Positions 16,211 to 26,049 of a stretch of DNA of 64,000 nt are shown here, in pieces (the stretch's first letter is position 1; each line of letters opens with the position of its first letter). Origin of the DNA: Acetobacteraceae bacterium (lineage in GTDB: Bacteria > Pseudomonadota > Alphaproteobacteria > Zavarziniales > Zavarziniaceae); assembly GCA_947379865.1 (NCBI GenBank), contig CANCOY010000001.1, positions 39,185 through 103,184 of the forward strand. Reading direction: 5' to 3'. A program made the translations under genes and the position numbers. The notes under the pieces are model-generated. The model saw only the letters and a list, made by a program, of their open reading frames with translations, was not told the DNA's origin and did not search any database.

Positions 16211-16887
16211 GCATTGGCCAGCGCGCCGATGCCGCGTTGCAGGATCTGGACGACGGACTCTGCGGCTGACCGGTCATCGAGGCCGGCGGCGGCGCCGGTG
16301 CCGTCTTCCAGCAGGCGGCTGAGGCCGTACATGCCCGACCACACCGCCAGGGTGGCCTGACGGGCACGATCCGACGTGTCGTCATTGTCGCCCAGTTCCC
16401 GGCGGGTGGCGCCCATGCAGGCCGCCCAGCAGCGCTCGAAAGCCGCGGCAAGGTCGGCCGTGCGGGGCCGCGAGGCGGGATGGGCGGCAAACATCAGCCG
16501 GAACATCTGGGGATTGGCGCGGGCAAAGCGCAGAAAGGCCAGAACCATGGGCCTGATCCCGCCATGGGCCGCAGCCTCAAGTTCCGCACCCAGACGCTGG
16601 AACCCGTCCGCCGAGATGGCGTCGAGCAGGCCGTCCTTGTCGGTGAAATGATGATAGGGCGCGGTCTGGGAAACCCCGGCCGTGCGTGCGGCCAGCCGCA
16701 GGCTGAAGGCCGGCACCCCCTTGGCTTCCAGAAGCTCCTTGCCGCTTTCGATCAGCGTCGCGCGCAGGTTTCCGTGATGATAGCTGCTGCGGCCCGCATC
16801 TGCCTTCCCCTCGGCAGGCTGGTCGGCAGGTGGCGGCATCTGGCCCGACGACGGGGCCCCTTTTTCCTGGCTCGGCATGGTGAACAT
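16207..16887 (-). CDS. TetR/AcrR family transcriptional regulator (WHG C-domain)
   Basis: A 226-residue regulator. The helix-turn-helix covers the part after RSSYHHGNLRATLIESGKELL through TAGVSQTAPYHHFTDKDGLL. The helical C-domain resembles the WHG subgroup. I chose the ATG at 16887, which follows GGGGGGAAAA. The ATG at 16878 is an alternative, and longer versions start in apparently non-coding DNA. No divergent target gene is adjacent. The TGACG-N4-CGTCA dyads at 16999 and 17107 upstream are candidate operators. Confidence 0.82.
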   Translation of the reverse strand: MFTMPSQEKGAPSSGQMPPPADQPAEGKADAGRSSYHHGNLRATLIESGKELLEAKGVPAFSLRLAARTAGVSQTAPYHHFTDKDGLLDAISADGFQRLGAELEAAAHGGIRPMVLAFLRFARANPQMFRLMFAAHPASRPRTADLAAAFERCWAACMGATRRELGDNDDTSDRARQATLAVWSGMYGLSRLLEDGTGAAAGLDDRSAAESVVQILQRGIGALANA

Positions 16888-16998
16888 TTTTCCCCCCGGG
16901 GCCGCTCCGTCTTGTGCGGTGCGTACCCTGACAAAAATATCATGGGGCAGCATTGGCGACCTGAGCAAGGAAAAGCATGGGCTGACAAAAAGTTCCCA

Positions 16999-17014
16999 AT
17001 GACGGGGGCGTCAT
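16999..17014. promoter_or_regulatory. Dyad ATGACG-N4-CGTCAT, operator candidate 1
   Basis: Six-base arms are perfectly complementary around GGGG. It lies about 110 bp upstream of the TetR start. A second dyad with the same TGACG arms, N4 spacer and GGCGTCATCTTT flank is at 17107. The shared design suggests one regulator binds both. Confidence 0.5.
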
Positions 17015-17106
17015 CTTTCCTGTGTGAAATGATGTTTTATTCCGCTGTCGATCTTGGCTTCGCAGCCGCAATAAGGGCCGTTTTTTTGGTGCGTCCGGGA
17101 TGCATG

Positions 17107-17120
17107 TGACGCAGGCGTCA
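17107..17120. promoter_or_regulatory. Dyad TGACG-N4-CGTCA, operator candidate 2
   Basis: This is the second copy of the dyad at 16999-17014, 107 bp away, sharing the right-hand flank GGCGTCATCTTT. A half site TGACG follows at 17141, touching the sigma-factor stop codon. Confidence 0.5.
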
Positions 17121-17146
17121 TCTTTTGCGGGAACCGGATGTGACGC

Positions 17147-17725
17147 CTAGATGTGCTCGGCCATGATCTTGCGCAGGCGGGTGAAGGCAAGGCGCAGGCG
17201 CGACTTCACGGTGCCAAGGGGCAGCCCCCGCACCTCGGCGATCTCCGAATGGGAGAGGCCCTCGTAAAAGGCCTGTTGCAGCAGATCGGCCTGTTCCACC
17301 GGCAGTTCCCGGATGGCGGCCCGCAGGCGCAGGTCGCGCTGGCCGGTGCCCATGGCCTCTTCCGCCGAGGGGGGCGGCGGATTGACCAGGGCCGGGTCCA
17401 TGGGGTCCACCTCGGGCCGGCGCTCGCGGCGGATCACGTCGATGCGGCGGTTGCGGGCAATGGTGAACAGCCAGGTCGCGGCCGAGGCCTGGCGGCGGTC
17501 AAAGGTGGCGGCCTTGCGCCAGACCAGGATCATGGCTTCCTGGACCAGTTCCTCGGCCTTGCCCGGATCGCTGCCGGTGCGCATCAGATAGGCCTTGAGG
17601 CGGGGCGCAAAATGGCCGAACAGGCGCGCGAAGGCCTCGCGGTCCTGATGGGCCGCGATGGCCTCGATGCAGGCAGCGAGGGCGTCTCGTTCGGCCTCCG
17701 CCGCGTCGGGCTGATTGCGATCCAT
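17147..17725 (-). CDS. ECF RNA polymerase sigma factor, ECF11/RpoE-ChrR-like
   Basis: A 192-residue sigma factor with region 2 (AFARLFGHFAPRLKAYLMR through WLFTIARNRRIDVIRRERRPE, about residues 33-105). Region 4 is EGLSHSEIAEVRGLPLGTVKSRLRLAFTRLR (about 155-188). The wording resembles the group that in Rhodobacter responds to singlet oxygen together with the zinc anti-sigma ChrR. No ChrR-like gene follows: downstream is non-coding DNA up to the TetR gene. It is therefore either an orphan or controlled by an anti-sigma elsewhere. Confidence 0.88.
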   Translation of the reverse strand: MDRNQPDAAEAERDALAACIEAIAAHQDREAFARLFGHFAPRLKAYLMRTGSDPGKAEELVQEAMILVWRKAATFDRRQASAATWLFTIARNRRIDVIRRERRPEVDPMDPALVNPPPPSAEEAMGTGQRDLRLRAAIRELPVEQADLLQQAFYEGLSHSEIAEVRGLPLGTVKSRLRLAFTRLRKIMAEHI

Positions 17726-17861
17726 GTATCATTTAACGCCAGCCTCCCTGCCCCCGCAACACGGCCTTTCACCGGGCGGACGGCCATGCCGCAGGGCGAC
17801 ATCACCGGCAGGTTGCCCGGAAAGGCTGGAAATCCGGCCACGCACCCCTTATGTTCCCGCC

Positions 17862-18395
17862 ATGCGCCATCTTCCACTGCTCCTCCTGACCGGGCTCCTC
17901 GGGTTTTTCCCGACGCTCGCTTTTGCCGATGCCCCCAAGGCGATCGGCACCTTTGGCGACTGGGTGGTCTTTGCCTCAGGCGCCCCCAAGGCCACGTCCT
18001 GCTTTGTCTCGGGCAAGCCTGCCAAGTCCGAGCCAAAGGCCGCAAAACGTGGCGAGGTTTTCCTGCAGGTCAGCTTCCGCAAGGCCAGCGGCGGCGAGCC
18101 GGCGGCAACCAACGAAGTCTCGATCATCGCCGGCTATCCCTACAAGGACGGCAGCGACGCTGAACTTGCCGTCGGCGCCATAAAGGTGGCGCTCTTTACC
18201 CAGGGTGACGGCGCCTGGGCCCGCGATGCCCACACCGACCTTGAGGTTGTGACGGCCCTGAAGCAGGGCAAGAGCGCCACGGTCAAGGGCACCTCTGCCC
18301 GGGGCACCACCACCACCGACACCTTCGCACTCGCCGGCTTTGGCGAGGCCCTGACGGCGGCCATGAAGGCCTGTTCCGTCAAGCCGGCAGCCTGA
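17862..18395 (+). CDS. IalB-family (invasion-associated locus B) periplasmic protein
   Basis: A 177-residue exported protein with a clear signal peptide ([21 protein letters not shown], cleaved before DAPK). The family pattern [10 protein letters not shown]...SCFVSGKP follows, ending with a Cys near the C-terminus (KACSVKP). IalB proteins are widespread in alphaproteobacteria, with a proposed role in envelope stress or host-cell entry; molecular function is unsettled. It stands divergent from the sigma factor and 8 bp upstream of rlmN. Confidence 0.78.
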   Translation: MRHLPLLLLTGLLGFFPTLAFADAPKAIGTFGDWVVFASGAPKATSCFVSGKPAKSEPKAAKRGEVFLQVSFRKASGGEPAATNEVSIIAGYPYKDGSDAELAVGAIKVALFTQGDGAWARDAHTDLEVVTALKQGKSATVKGTSARGTTTTDTFALAGFGEALTAAMKACSVKPAA

Positions 18396-18403
18396 GCGCG
18401 CCC

Positions 18404-19615
18404 GTGACCGATTTCCTCTCTGATGCGGGCCTCGCCTCTGGCGCGGCCCTGGTGCCTGATGCAGGCCTCGCCTCTGGCGCGGCCCTGGTGCCCGATCCCG
18501 GGGTGGCGCCGCCGCTGGCTGCCGCCCCCGGCCTTGCCGACCTTGTGGGTCTCGACCGCGAGGAACTGAAGCAGATCGTCACCGCCGTGGCGGGCGACCG
18601 GGCCGGGGCCATGCGGGCCAACCAGCTGTGGCACTGGCTCTATCACCAGGGCGCCACCAGCTTCGAGACCATGACCACCCTGTCCAAGGACCTGCGGGCC
18701 AAATTGGCCGAGGTGGCCCGCGTCAGCCGGCCAGAGGTCGTGCGCGCCCTTGTTTCCAGCGACGGCACCCGCAAATGGCTGCTGCGCTTTGCCGACGGGC
18801 AGGAGGCCGAGACGGTCTTCATTCCCGATGGCGAGCGGGGCACCCTGTGCGTCTCCAGCCAGGTGGGCTGCACCCTGACCTGCCGTTTCTGCCACACCGG
18901 CACGCAAAAGCTGGTGCGCAACCTGACGCCGGCCGAGATCATCGGCCAGGTGATGCTGGCGCGCGACGCCCTTGGCGAATGGCCCAGCCCCACCGACGGG
19001 CGCCTGTTGTCGAACATCGTGATGATGGGCATGGGCGAGCCGCTCTATAATTTCGAGAATGTGGCCAAGGCGCTGCACATCGCCATGGACAATGAGGGGA
19101 TTTCCCTGTCGCGCCGGCGCATCACCTTGTCCACGGCGGGCGTGGTGCCCATGATCGAGCGCTGCGGGGCAGAGCTTGGCGTGCAACTGGCCATCAGCCT
19201 GCACGCCGTCACGGACGAGATCCGCGATGTCATCGTGCCCATCAACAAGAAATACCCGATCAAGGAACTGATGGCCGCCTGCCGCGCCTATCCCGGCCTC
19301 AACAATGCCCGGCGCATCACCTTTGAATATGTGATGCTGGATGGCGTGAACGACACCCCGGCCGATGCCCGCGCCCTGGTGCGCCTGATCAAGGGCATCC
19401 CGGCCAAGGTGAACCTGATCCCCTTCAATCCCTGGCCGGGCGCGCCTTATGCCCGCTCCAGCGATACGGCGATCAAGACCTTTTCCGACATCGTCTTTGC
19501 CGCCGGCTATGCCAGCCCGGTGCGCACGCCGCGCGGCGAGGACATCATGGCCGCCTGCGGCCAGCTGAAGTCCGACAGCGTGAAGCTGCGACGAAGCGAG
19601 CGCCTGCCGGCCTGA
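18404..19615 (+). CDS. rlmN: 23S rRNA (adenine2503-C2)/tRNA methyltransferase RlmN
   Basis: A 403-residue radical SAM enzyme that methylates C2 of A2503 in 23S rRNA and A37 of some tRNAs. The 4Fe-4S motif is CRFCHTGTQ after GCTLT (Cys-x3-Cys-x2-Cys), followed by MGMGEPLYN. The resolving Cys lies near the end in DIMAACGQL. It starts with GTG and lacks a clear ribosome site, so coupling to the gene before is likely. The N-terminus is extended by a duplicated 12-residue unit ([12 protein letters not shown] twice). Confidence 0.93.
   Translation: MTDFLSDAGLASGAALVPDAGLASGAALVPDPGVAPPLAAAPGLADLVGLDREELKQIVTAVAGDRAGAMRANQLWHWLYHQGATSFETMTTLSKDLRAKLAEVARVSRPEVVRALVSSDGTRKWLLRFADGQEAETVFIPDGERGTLCVSSQVGCTLTCRFCHTGTQKLVRNLTPAEIIGQVMLARDALGEWPSPTDGRLLSNIVMMGMGEPLYNFENVAKALHIAMDNEGISLSRRRITLSTAGVVPMIERCGAELGVQLAISLHAVTDEIRDVIVPINKKYPIKELMAACRAYPGLNNARRITFEYVMLDGVNDTPADARALVRLIKGIPAKVNLIPFNPWPGAPYARSSDTAIKTFSDIVFAAGYASPVRTPRGEDIMAACGQLKSDSVKLRRSERLPA
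18422..18493. repeat. 36-bp tandem duplication at the rlmN N-terminus
   Basis: Two adjacent 36-bp units differ at two bases and add a second [12 protein letters not shown] block before the conserved part of RlmN. The period keeps the frame. Confidence 0.88.
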
Positions 19616-19751
19616 CAGGCGGCCCTGAAACGGGCTGATCTGCCGCGCTTGGCAAGCGGACCACAATCCCTATACTCGCGCCGCCCCACGGGCGGGGCAC
19701 CCCCAGCCCTTATTCGTGCTGCCCCTGCGGGGGCGCCTCCAGGGACCCGAC

Positions 19752-20966
<1,215 letters not shown>

Positions 20967-21010
20967 GCAGCCTCAGGTTACAAACTCTCCCGTCAGGCCG
21001 CCTGCCCTCA

Positions 21011-21889
21011 TCAGGCAAGGCCGGCCTGGCGGCGGGCGGCCGTCAGGGTGTTCTGCAACAGGCAGGCGATGGTCATGGGGCCAACGCCGCCCGGCACCGG
21101 CGTGATGGCGCCAGCCACCTTCACCGCCGAGGCGAAATCGACGTCGCCCACAAGGCGCGTCTTGCCCTCGCCCGCGTCAACGCGGTTGATCCCCACATCA
21201 ATCACCACGGCGCCGGGGCGGATCCAGTCCCCCGGGATCATCTGTGGCCGGCCGATGGCTGCCACCAGAATATCCGCCCTGCGGCATTCCTCGGCCAGGT
21301 CGCGGGTACGCGAATGGGCAATGGTCACCGTGGCATTGGCATGTACCAGCAATTGGGCCACCGGCCGCCCCACCAGGCTGGAGCGCCCCAGCACCAGGGC
21401 CCGCCGGCCCGAGAGATCGGCCCCCAGTTCATGTTCCAGCAGCATCATGCAGCCAAGCGGCGTGCACGGCACCAAAGCCGGCAGGCCCGCCGCCAACCGC
21501 CCGGCATTGACCACATGCAGGCCGTCCACATCCTTGTCCGGGTCGATCAGGGCGATGACCTGTTGCGCGTCCAGATGGTCTGGCAAAGGCAGCTGTACCA
21601 GAATGCCATGCACCATGGGGTCAGCATTCAGGCGGGTGACCAGGGCATGCAGGGTGGCCGCATCAGTATCGGCGGGCAGGCGATGCTCGAACGAGGCCAT
21701 GCCGGCTTCCCGGGTCTGCACCCCCTTGGAGCGCACATAGACCTGGCTGGCCGGATCTTCCCCCACCAGCACCACCGCAAGGCCGGGGACGAGGCCATGG
21801 TCCCGCGCAAGGCCCGCCACCTCCACCGCAATGCGGCCACGCACCTCTGCGGCAAAGGCCTTGCCATCGATCAGCCGGGCATCGGTCAT
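21011..21889 (-). CDS. folD: Bifunctional methylenetetrahydrofolate dehydrogenase/cyclohydrolase (FolD)
   Basis: A 292-residue cytosolic folate enzyme. The catalytic Tyr-x3-Lys is in [14 protein letters not shown]. The motif [10 protein letters not shown] and the C-terminal [10 protein letters not shown] signature are intact. The start at 21889 (MTDARLIDG) is supported by AAGGAG upstream. It is the last gene of the yggT-yggU-folD operon, 45 bp after yggU, a linkage common in alphaproteobacteria. Confidence 0.95.
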   Translation of the reverse strand: MTDARLIDGKAFAAEVRGRIAVEVAGLARDHGLVPGLAVVLVGEDPASQVYVRSKGVQTREAGMASFEHRLPADTDAATLHALVTRLNADPMVHGILVQLPLPDHLDAQQVIALIDPDKDVDGLHVVNAGRLAAGLPALVPCTPLGCMMLLEHELGADLSGRRALVLGRSSLVGRPVAQLLVHANATVTIAHSRTRDLAEECRRADILVAAIGRPQMIPGDWIRPGAVVIDVGINRVDAGEGKTRLVGDVDFASAVKVAGAITPVPGGVGPMTIACLLQNTLTAARRQAGLA

Positions 21890-21934
21890 GGGGGGCTCCT
21901 TAGCTGCGCCTGCCCGCACGGGGCTGCGGCTGCC

Positions 21935-22294
21935 TTAAGCCAGAGGGCGGCTTTCCGCAAGGCCGGAGGCCAGTATTGGCCCCAGTGCCACATGGATGGC
22001 GGCCAGCAGGGCCTGTGGATCGCCACCCACCAGCACCGTCTTGTGGCGGTCACGCGGGCCACCCACCAGGCTGAGGCGGCCGGGGGCAAGCCCAAGGGCC
22101 TCGGCCAGCAGGCGCAGCAGGGCCGCATTGGCGGCACCCTTTTCCGGCACGGCGCGCACCTTTACCGCCAGCGCCGGGCGGCCATCCCGGGTGGCCGAAA
22201 GGCCCTCGATCTGGTCGCGGGCGGATTTCGGCGTCAGCCGAACGGCGATGCGCACGCCATCGGCCACGGCCGTAAAGGGACTGGCGCCCTCCAA
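21935..22294 (-). CDS. yggU: DUF167/YggU family protein
   Basis: A roughly 119-residue cytosolic protein with the family core VRLTPKSARDQIEG, VRAVPEKGAANAALL and VGGPRDRHKTVLVGG. Function is unknown. No ATG fits: TTG at 22294, two bases after the YggT stop, or GTG at 22267 are the candidates, so translation is probably coupled to yggT. It lies in the yggT-yggU-folD operon. Confidence 0.8.
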   Translation of the reverse strand: MEGASPFTAVADGVRIAVRLTPKSARDQIEGLSATRDGRPALAVKVRAVPEKGAANAALLRLLAEALGLAPGRLSLVGGPRDRHKTVLVGGDPQALLAAIHVALGPILASGLAESRPLA

Positions 22295-22296
22295 GC

Positions 22297-22596
22297 CTAG
22301 TAGAATCCACCCAGCATGCGCGGCAGATCGGCCCGCACGAAGCCCTGGATAAAGACGAGGAGGAAGTAGAGGACGATGAACGAGAGATCGAGGCCACCAA
22401 CCGACGGAATGACCGAGCGCAGGGGCCTGAGTGCCGGTTCCGTAAGGCGATAGACCGTATCGCCCACCATGCGGACGATCTGGTTCGAGGTGTTGATCAC
22501 CCCAAAGGCAACCAGCCAGCTCATGATCGCCGAGGTGATCAGGACCCAGATATAAAGGGTGATGGCAAGATCGAGGACGTTGAGGAGGGCGTACAT
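22297..22596 (-). CDS. yggT: YggT family membrane protein
   Basis: A 99-residue protein with two hydrophobic segments, about 5-27 and 68-90, and the family motif between them (VYRLTEPALRPLRSVIPSVGGLDLSF). Members occur beside cell-division or folate genes and are linked to osmotic-shock tolerance and septum positioning. It is first in the operon with yggU and folD, with AGAGG before the ATG. Confidence 0.9.
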   Translation of the reverse strand: MYALLNVLDLAITLYIWVLITSAIMSWLVAFGVINTSNQIVRMVGDTVYRLTEPALRPLRSVIPSVGGLDLSFIVLYFLLVFIQGFVRADLPRMLGGFY

Positions 22597-22765
22597 GGGA
22601 CCTCTGGGATGGGGTGTTCTCTCTTAGGGCCTTCGCCCGGCGCCGGCAAGCGGCACAACCGCCTCGGGCCTTCGCTTCAGAGTGGCGCTTGACACCCGCA
22701 AAGGCCATGGCCATTGTGCCCCCCGCAACGCGTACCGGGCCTGCCCGCACGCGCGCGATCCCCGG

Positions 22766-22841
22766 GGGGCCGTAGCTCAGTTGGTAGAGCGCCTCGTTCG
22801 CAATGAGGAGGTCAGCGGTTCGATTCCGCTCGGCTCCACCA
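22766..22841 (+). tRNA. tRNA-Ala (anticodon CGC)
   Basis: The 76-nt cloverleaf has acceptor stem GGGGCCG/CGGCTCC and D-loop AGCTCAGTTGGTAGAG. The anticodon loop TTCGCAA reads CGC (codon GCG), and the T-arm is GGTTCGATTCC. CCA is encoded at 22839-22841. Non-core genes begin after it, but no duplicate of its 3' end was found nearby. Confidence 0.97.
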
Positions 22842-22947
22842 TTCCCCCCGGGTGACGGATCAAGGGCTTGAGCCTTGGTCCCGCTGCGGTGGACATCCTT
22901 CGAAATTCAAGCTGCCACCACTTTGCCACACGCAGAGGATGGAAATC

Positions 22948-23343
22948 TCAGCCGATCAAATCGTCATGCTTTCCAAGTCGCCACAATGGAATGGCGAGGG
23001 AAAGGCCGCCGGCCAATATCCAGACGTCGCCGATCAGGTGCCCCATGTGCTGTGGGCTCATAAGCGCGTGGTAAAGCATGACCAAGCCATGGGTGAAGCT
23101 GGATATCGCGACAAACCATAGAAAACTGGTGTGACTGAGCGGGTTCTTTATGGCGCGCGCCGCGCACAGGCCCACGGCAACATAGATACTCACGATCATC
23201 TGGTCATAGATCGCGTTATAGGGCGGCCACCGCCAGCCTGCCAACAAGTCGAAATAGACAGCGGCTGGAATTCCGAACAACCCGCCAAACGCCCAAACAA
23301 TTACAGCGCTGCGCAAAGAAACTACCAGAGCATCATGCTTCAT
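22948..23343 (-). CDS. Small four-helix membrane protein, function unknown
   Basis: A 131-residue protein with four membrane segments: about 8-30, 45-65, 72-92 and 100-120. It has a His cluster in SFTHGLVMLYHALMSPQHMGHLIG that could bind metal or heme. Such small conserved membrane proteins occur in many bacteria without known function, and I do not recognise the family securely. It lies just after tRNA-Ala and is somewhat less GC-rich than its neighbours. A 13-G run stands about 125 bp before its start. Confidence 0.6.
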   Translation of the reverse strand: MKHDALVVSLRSAVIVWAFGGLFGIPAAVYFDLLAGWRWPPYNAIYDQMIVSIYVAVGLCAARAIKNPLSHTSFLWFVAISSFTHGLVMLYHALMSPQHMGHLIGDVWILAGGLSLAIPLWRLGKHDDLIG

Positions 23344-23465
23344 CTGATAATCCCCACCAGAGATTTTTGAGACGCCTCAGGATCGCCGAGGACAGCTTGC
23401 CTCAAGCTAAGCTGCCACTTTTGTATCGTCCAGCATGGCCCGGCAACGACCCCTGGCCTCAGCTT

Positions 23466-23478
23466 GGGGGGGGGGGGG
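23466..23478. repeat. Homopolymer run of 13 G
   Basis: Thirteen consecutive G lie between two minus-strand genes, about 125 bp upstream of the small membrane-protein gene. Such runs slip easily during replication and sequencing. Confidence 0.85.
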
Positions 23479-23538
23479 CGCATCTCCAGTTTCGGAGACA
23501 CCCTTCGCCGATTGGCGGCGCTACCAGCAAGGTCAGAA

Positions 23539-23566
23539 AAAAGGGGGCGCCAGAAAGACGCCCCCT
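23539..23566 (-). terminator. Terminator of the downstream OmpA-like gene
   Basis: On the minus strand the stem AAGGGGGCGT-type arms (CGCCCCCTT) end in a run of T. The hairpin and T-tract match the one at 24781-24807 behind the sister gene, so the terminator was duplicated with the gene. Confidence 0.75.
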
Positions 23567-23590
23567 TGTCCACTCCGTATCGGAAGCCGA

Positions 23591-24010
23591 TCAGGGCAGA
23601 ACGATCTCCACCCGGCGGTTCTGGGGCTCGCGCACACCGTCAGCCGTCGGAACAAGGGGGGAGGCCTCGCCCTTGCCCACAACCGTGATCTGGTCGGCCG
23701 GCACGCCCAGCTGCACCAGGGCGTTTTTCACGGCGGCTCCGCGCTTCTCCGAGAGTTGCTGGTTATAGGCGGTGCTGCCCGAGCGGTCGGCATGGCCGGT
23801 CAGCTCAACCCGGGTGACGGCCAGCTGCCGGGCCGCCTTGGCCGCTTCACCGATGATGCTTGCCGCCTCGGCGGTTACGGCCGACGAATTCCAGTCGAAG
23901 AAGACAAGATAGGAGCGCGCCAGTTCCGGGGCAGGCGGGGCCGGTGGTGGCGGCGGGGCGGCAACCACCGGGATGGGGGCGGGCGGGGCGTCGCCAAACT
24001 TGTAGATCAG
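23591..24010. repeat. Duplicated OmpA-domain segment, copy 1
   Basis: This segment matches 24831-25250 at a constant offset of 1,240 bp without gaps and with few substitutions. It covers hinge and OmpA domain. Similarity falls sharply on entering the barrel coding region. Confidence 0.88.
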
Positions 24011-24673
24011 CGCGAGGAGAAGGGAATGATTGGACTGATCATAACCCGAGTTGCCAAAAGCAGAATCAGAGAAAAATTTGTAGTAGTCGGCACTGTCTGC
24101 GCCTAAATAACGGTATTCTGCTGAAACGTCCCACTTATTTCCAACATCATATCGCAACCCTGCTATGGCCTGATAGGCAAAATTCAGTTTTTTGACATGG
24201 CCCGAATTTTGATAACGAAAATATACATCTACATTCGAGGCCCCAATACCAGCCCCAACATAGGGTGTAACTGATGTACCGGTCGGAATATCATAAAGTG
24301 CGCTCAGCATGGGTGTAACAGATGTCACATGACCGATGCCGGTGCTGGTACCAAAGCTGTAACTGATTTCCTGATCAAAGGAGTTGTACCGATAAACGAC
24401 ATCTGCCTGCAGACGGAATGAACCAAAGCTATAACCGGCAAGCGCACCGGCAGCAAAACCGGTCTTGTGCGTAAAATCATCCTGCGGATCGTAGAAGCCG
24501 CCCGTGCCATGATAGTTGCCGCTGGATCGTTCCGTAAAATTCAGACCGCCAAGGCCACCGGCATACCATCCCGATGCTTCGTCGGAGTGTGCAACACGCG
24601 CACCCACGCCAAGTGTCATGACGATGGCAGAAGAAATGGCGGCAACCCGGGCAAGGCGTGCTGGATGAAGCAT
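23591..24673 (-). CDS. OmpA-family outer membrane protein, copy 1
   Basis: A 360-residue outer-membrane protein. It has a signal peptide (ending about VGARVAHS), an eight-stranded beta-barrel of about 190 residues (from WYAGGLGGLNFT to LIYKFGDA), a Pro-rich hinge, and a C-terminal OmpA/MotB domain. That domain (ELTGHADRSGSTAYNQQLSEKRG) contacts peptidoglycan through the conserved Asp and Arg. The ATG at 24673 has GGGGAG six bases upstream. The OmpA domain is nearly identical to that of the next gene, but the barrel differs widely and is AT-richer. Confidence 0.88.
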   Translation of the reverse strand: MLHPARLARVAAISSAIVMTLGVGARVAHSDEASGWYAGGLGGLNFTERSSGNYHGTGGFYDPQDDFTHKTGFAAGALAGYSFGSFRLQADVVYRYNSFDQEISYSFGTSTGIGHVTSVTPMLSALYDIPTGTSVTPYVGAGIGASNVDVYFRYQNSGHVKKLNFAYQAIAGLRYDVGNKWDVSAEYRYLGADSADYYKFFSDSAFGNSGYDQSNHSLLLALIYKFGDAPPAPIPVVAAPPPPPAPPAPELARSYLVFFDWNSSAVTAEAASIIGEAAKAARQLAVTRVELTGHADRSGSTAYNQQLSEKRGAAVKNALVQLGVPADQITVVGKGEASPLVPTADGVREPQNRRVEIVLP

Positions 24674-24780
24674 CTTGAGCTCCCCTTCAAGACTGATCAT
24701 TCTGTATAATGATTAAGTCTTTTCAGCGAGACAAGCAGCTTTGTACCTGTGGCCTTGCCAGGATTGGTGGCGTCACCAAC

Positions 24781-24807
24781 AAAAAGGGGGCGCCCAAAGA
24801 CGCCCCC
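24781..24807 (-). terminator. Terminator of the upstream OmpA-like gene
   Basis: The stem GGGGGCG/CGCCCCC is followed on the minus strand by TTTTTG. It sits 24 bp after the stop codon of OmpA copy 2. Confidence 0.8.
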
Positions 24808-24830
24808 GATCCTTCGCCGTGTTCAAACCT

Positions 24831-25250
24831 TCAGGGCAGGACGATTTCCACCCGGCGGTTCTGGGGTTCGCGCACACCGTCCGCCGTCGGCACAAGGGGG
24901 GAGGCCTCGCCCTTGCCCACAACCGTGATCTGGTCGACCGGTATGCCCAGCTGCACCAGGGCATTTTTCACGGCAGCGCCGCGCTTCTCCGAGAGTTGCT
25001 GGTTATAGGCGGTGCTGCCCGAACGGTCGGCATGGCCGGTCAGCTCAACCCGGGTGACGGCGAGTTGCTGAGCCGCCTTGGCCGCCTCGCCGATGATGCT
25101 TGCCGCCTCAAGGGTTACGGCCGACGAATTCCAGTCAAAGAAGACCAGATAGGAGCGGGCCAGTTCCGGCGCAGGCGGGGCCGGCGGCGGCGGCGGCGCG
25201 GCAGCCACCGGTGCGGGGGCCGCCGGGGCGTCGCCGAACTTGTAGGTCAA
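24831..25250. repeat. Duplicated OmpA-domain segment, copy 2
   Basis: Partner of 23591-24010 (direct orientation, gap-free). The sharp identity boundary at the barrel suggests gene conversion of the anchor or replacement of the barrel. Confidence 0.88.
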
Positions 25251-25886
25251 CCCAAAGAGGATTGTGTGATTGCCATAGCTATAGCCACGCGTTCCGTTCT
25301 GCGCGTTATCCAGATAGTTCTTCTGCTCGGTGGCGAAGTAGCGGTATTCCGCGCTGGCATCCCAATTGGCCGCAATGTCATAGCGCAGGCCCGCAATGGC
25401 CTGATAGGCATAGGCCCATCTGCCGACACGCTGGCGGGTGGCACTGGGATCATCGGTATAGCGATAGAGAACCTTGGCCATGCCAACGCCGGCACCCACA
25501 TAGGGTGTCAGGCCTGCTCCAGCGGGGATGTCGTAGAGCACGCTCGCCATGGGTGCCAGTGACGAGACACTGCCAATCTTGGTGTAAACGGTGCCGTCAT
25601 AGGTCTCCACGTCAAAGCTGTTGCGCCGCTTGACCACGTCGACCTGCAGGCGGAAGGGCCCAAAGTCATAGCCCGCCAGCAGCCCGGCGGCAAAGCCGGC
25701 CTTGTGGGTGTAGTCATCCTGGCGATCGTTGATTGTACCATGGGACGTGTCGGTGAGGTTCAGCCCACCCAGGGCACCCGCGTACCAGCCGGTGGCCTCC
25801 TCTGAACGGGCGCCACCGGCGCCCATTGCCATGACGAGGGCAGAAGAGATGGCCGCAAGCTGAACAAAGCGGAAGGGACGAGACAT
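24831..25886 (-). CDS. OmpA-family outer membrane protein, copy 2
   Basis: A 351-residue paralogue of the protein at 23591: signal peptide ending near GAGGARS, barrel from GWYAGALGGLNLT to LTYKFGDA, Pro-rich hinge and OmpA/MotB domain. The last 110 residues differ from copy 1 at only about four positions, while the barrels share only short anchors such as GFAAG, LAGY, FRLQ, TPYVGAG and AYQAIAGLRYD. The ATG at 25886 has GGAG six bases upstream. Each gene has its own terminator. Confidence 0.9.
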   Translation of the reverse strand: MSRPFRFVQLAAISSALVMAMGAGGARSEEATGWYAGALGGLNLTDTSHGTINDRQDDYTHKAGFAAGLLAGYDFGPFRLQVDVVKRRNSFDVETYDGTVYTKIGSVSSLAPMASVLYDIPAGAGLTPYVGAGVGMAKVLYRYTDDPSATRQRVGRWAYAYQAIAGLRYDIAANWDASAEYRYFATEQKNYLDNAQNGTRGYSYGNHTILFGLTYKFGDAPAAPAPVAAAPPPPPAPPAPELARSYLVFFDWNSSAVTLEAASIIGEAAKAAQQLAVTRVELTGHADRSGSTAYNQQLSEKRGAAVKNALVQLGIPVDQITVVGKGEASPLVPTADGVREPQNRRVEIVLP

Positions 25887-26049
25887 GACAAACTCCATCC
25901 TGTAATACCTGTTCAGTAAGATGAATACCTCCCGTCAGTTGGGCAAGCGGCTTTGGCTTTGAGGCCGTGCAAACCGGGCCTTGTGTTGCCGGCGCGCCAC
26001 GGCAGGCCCGGCGCGGATAGCGACCCTCGCTAAGCCGCCTTCACTCCGT

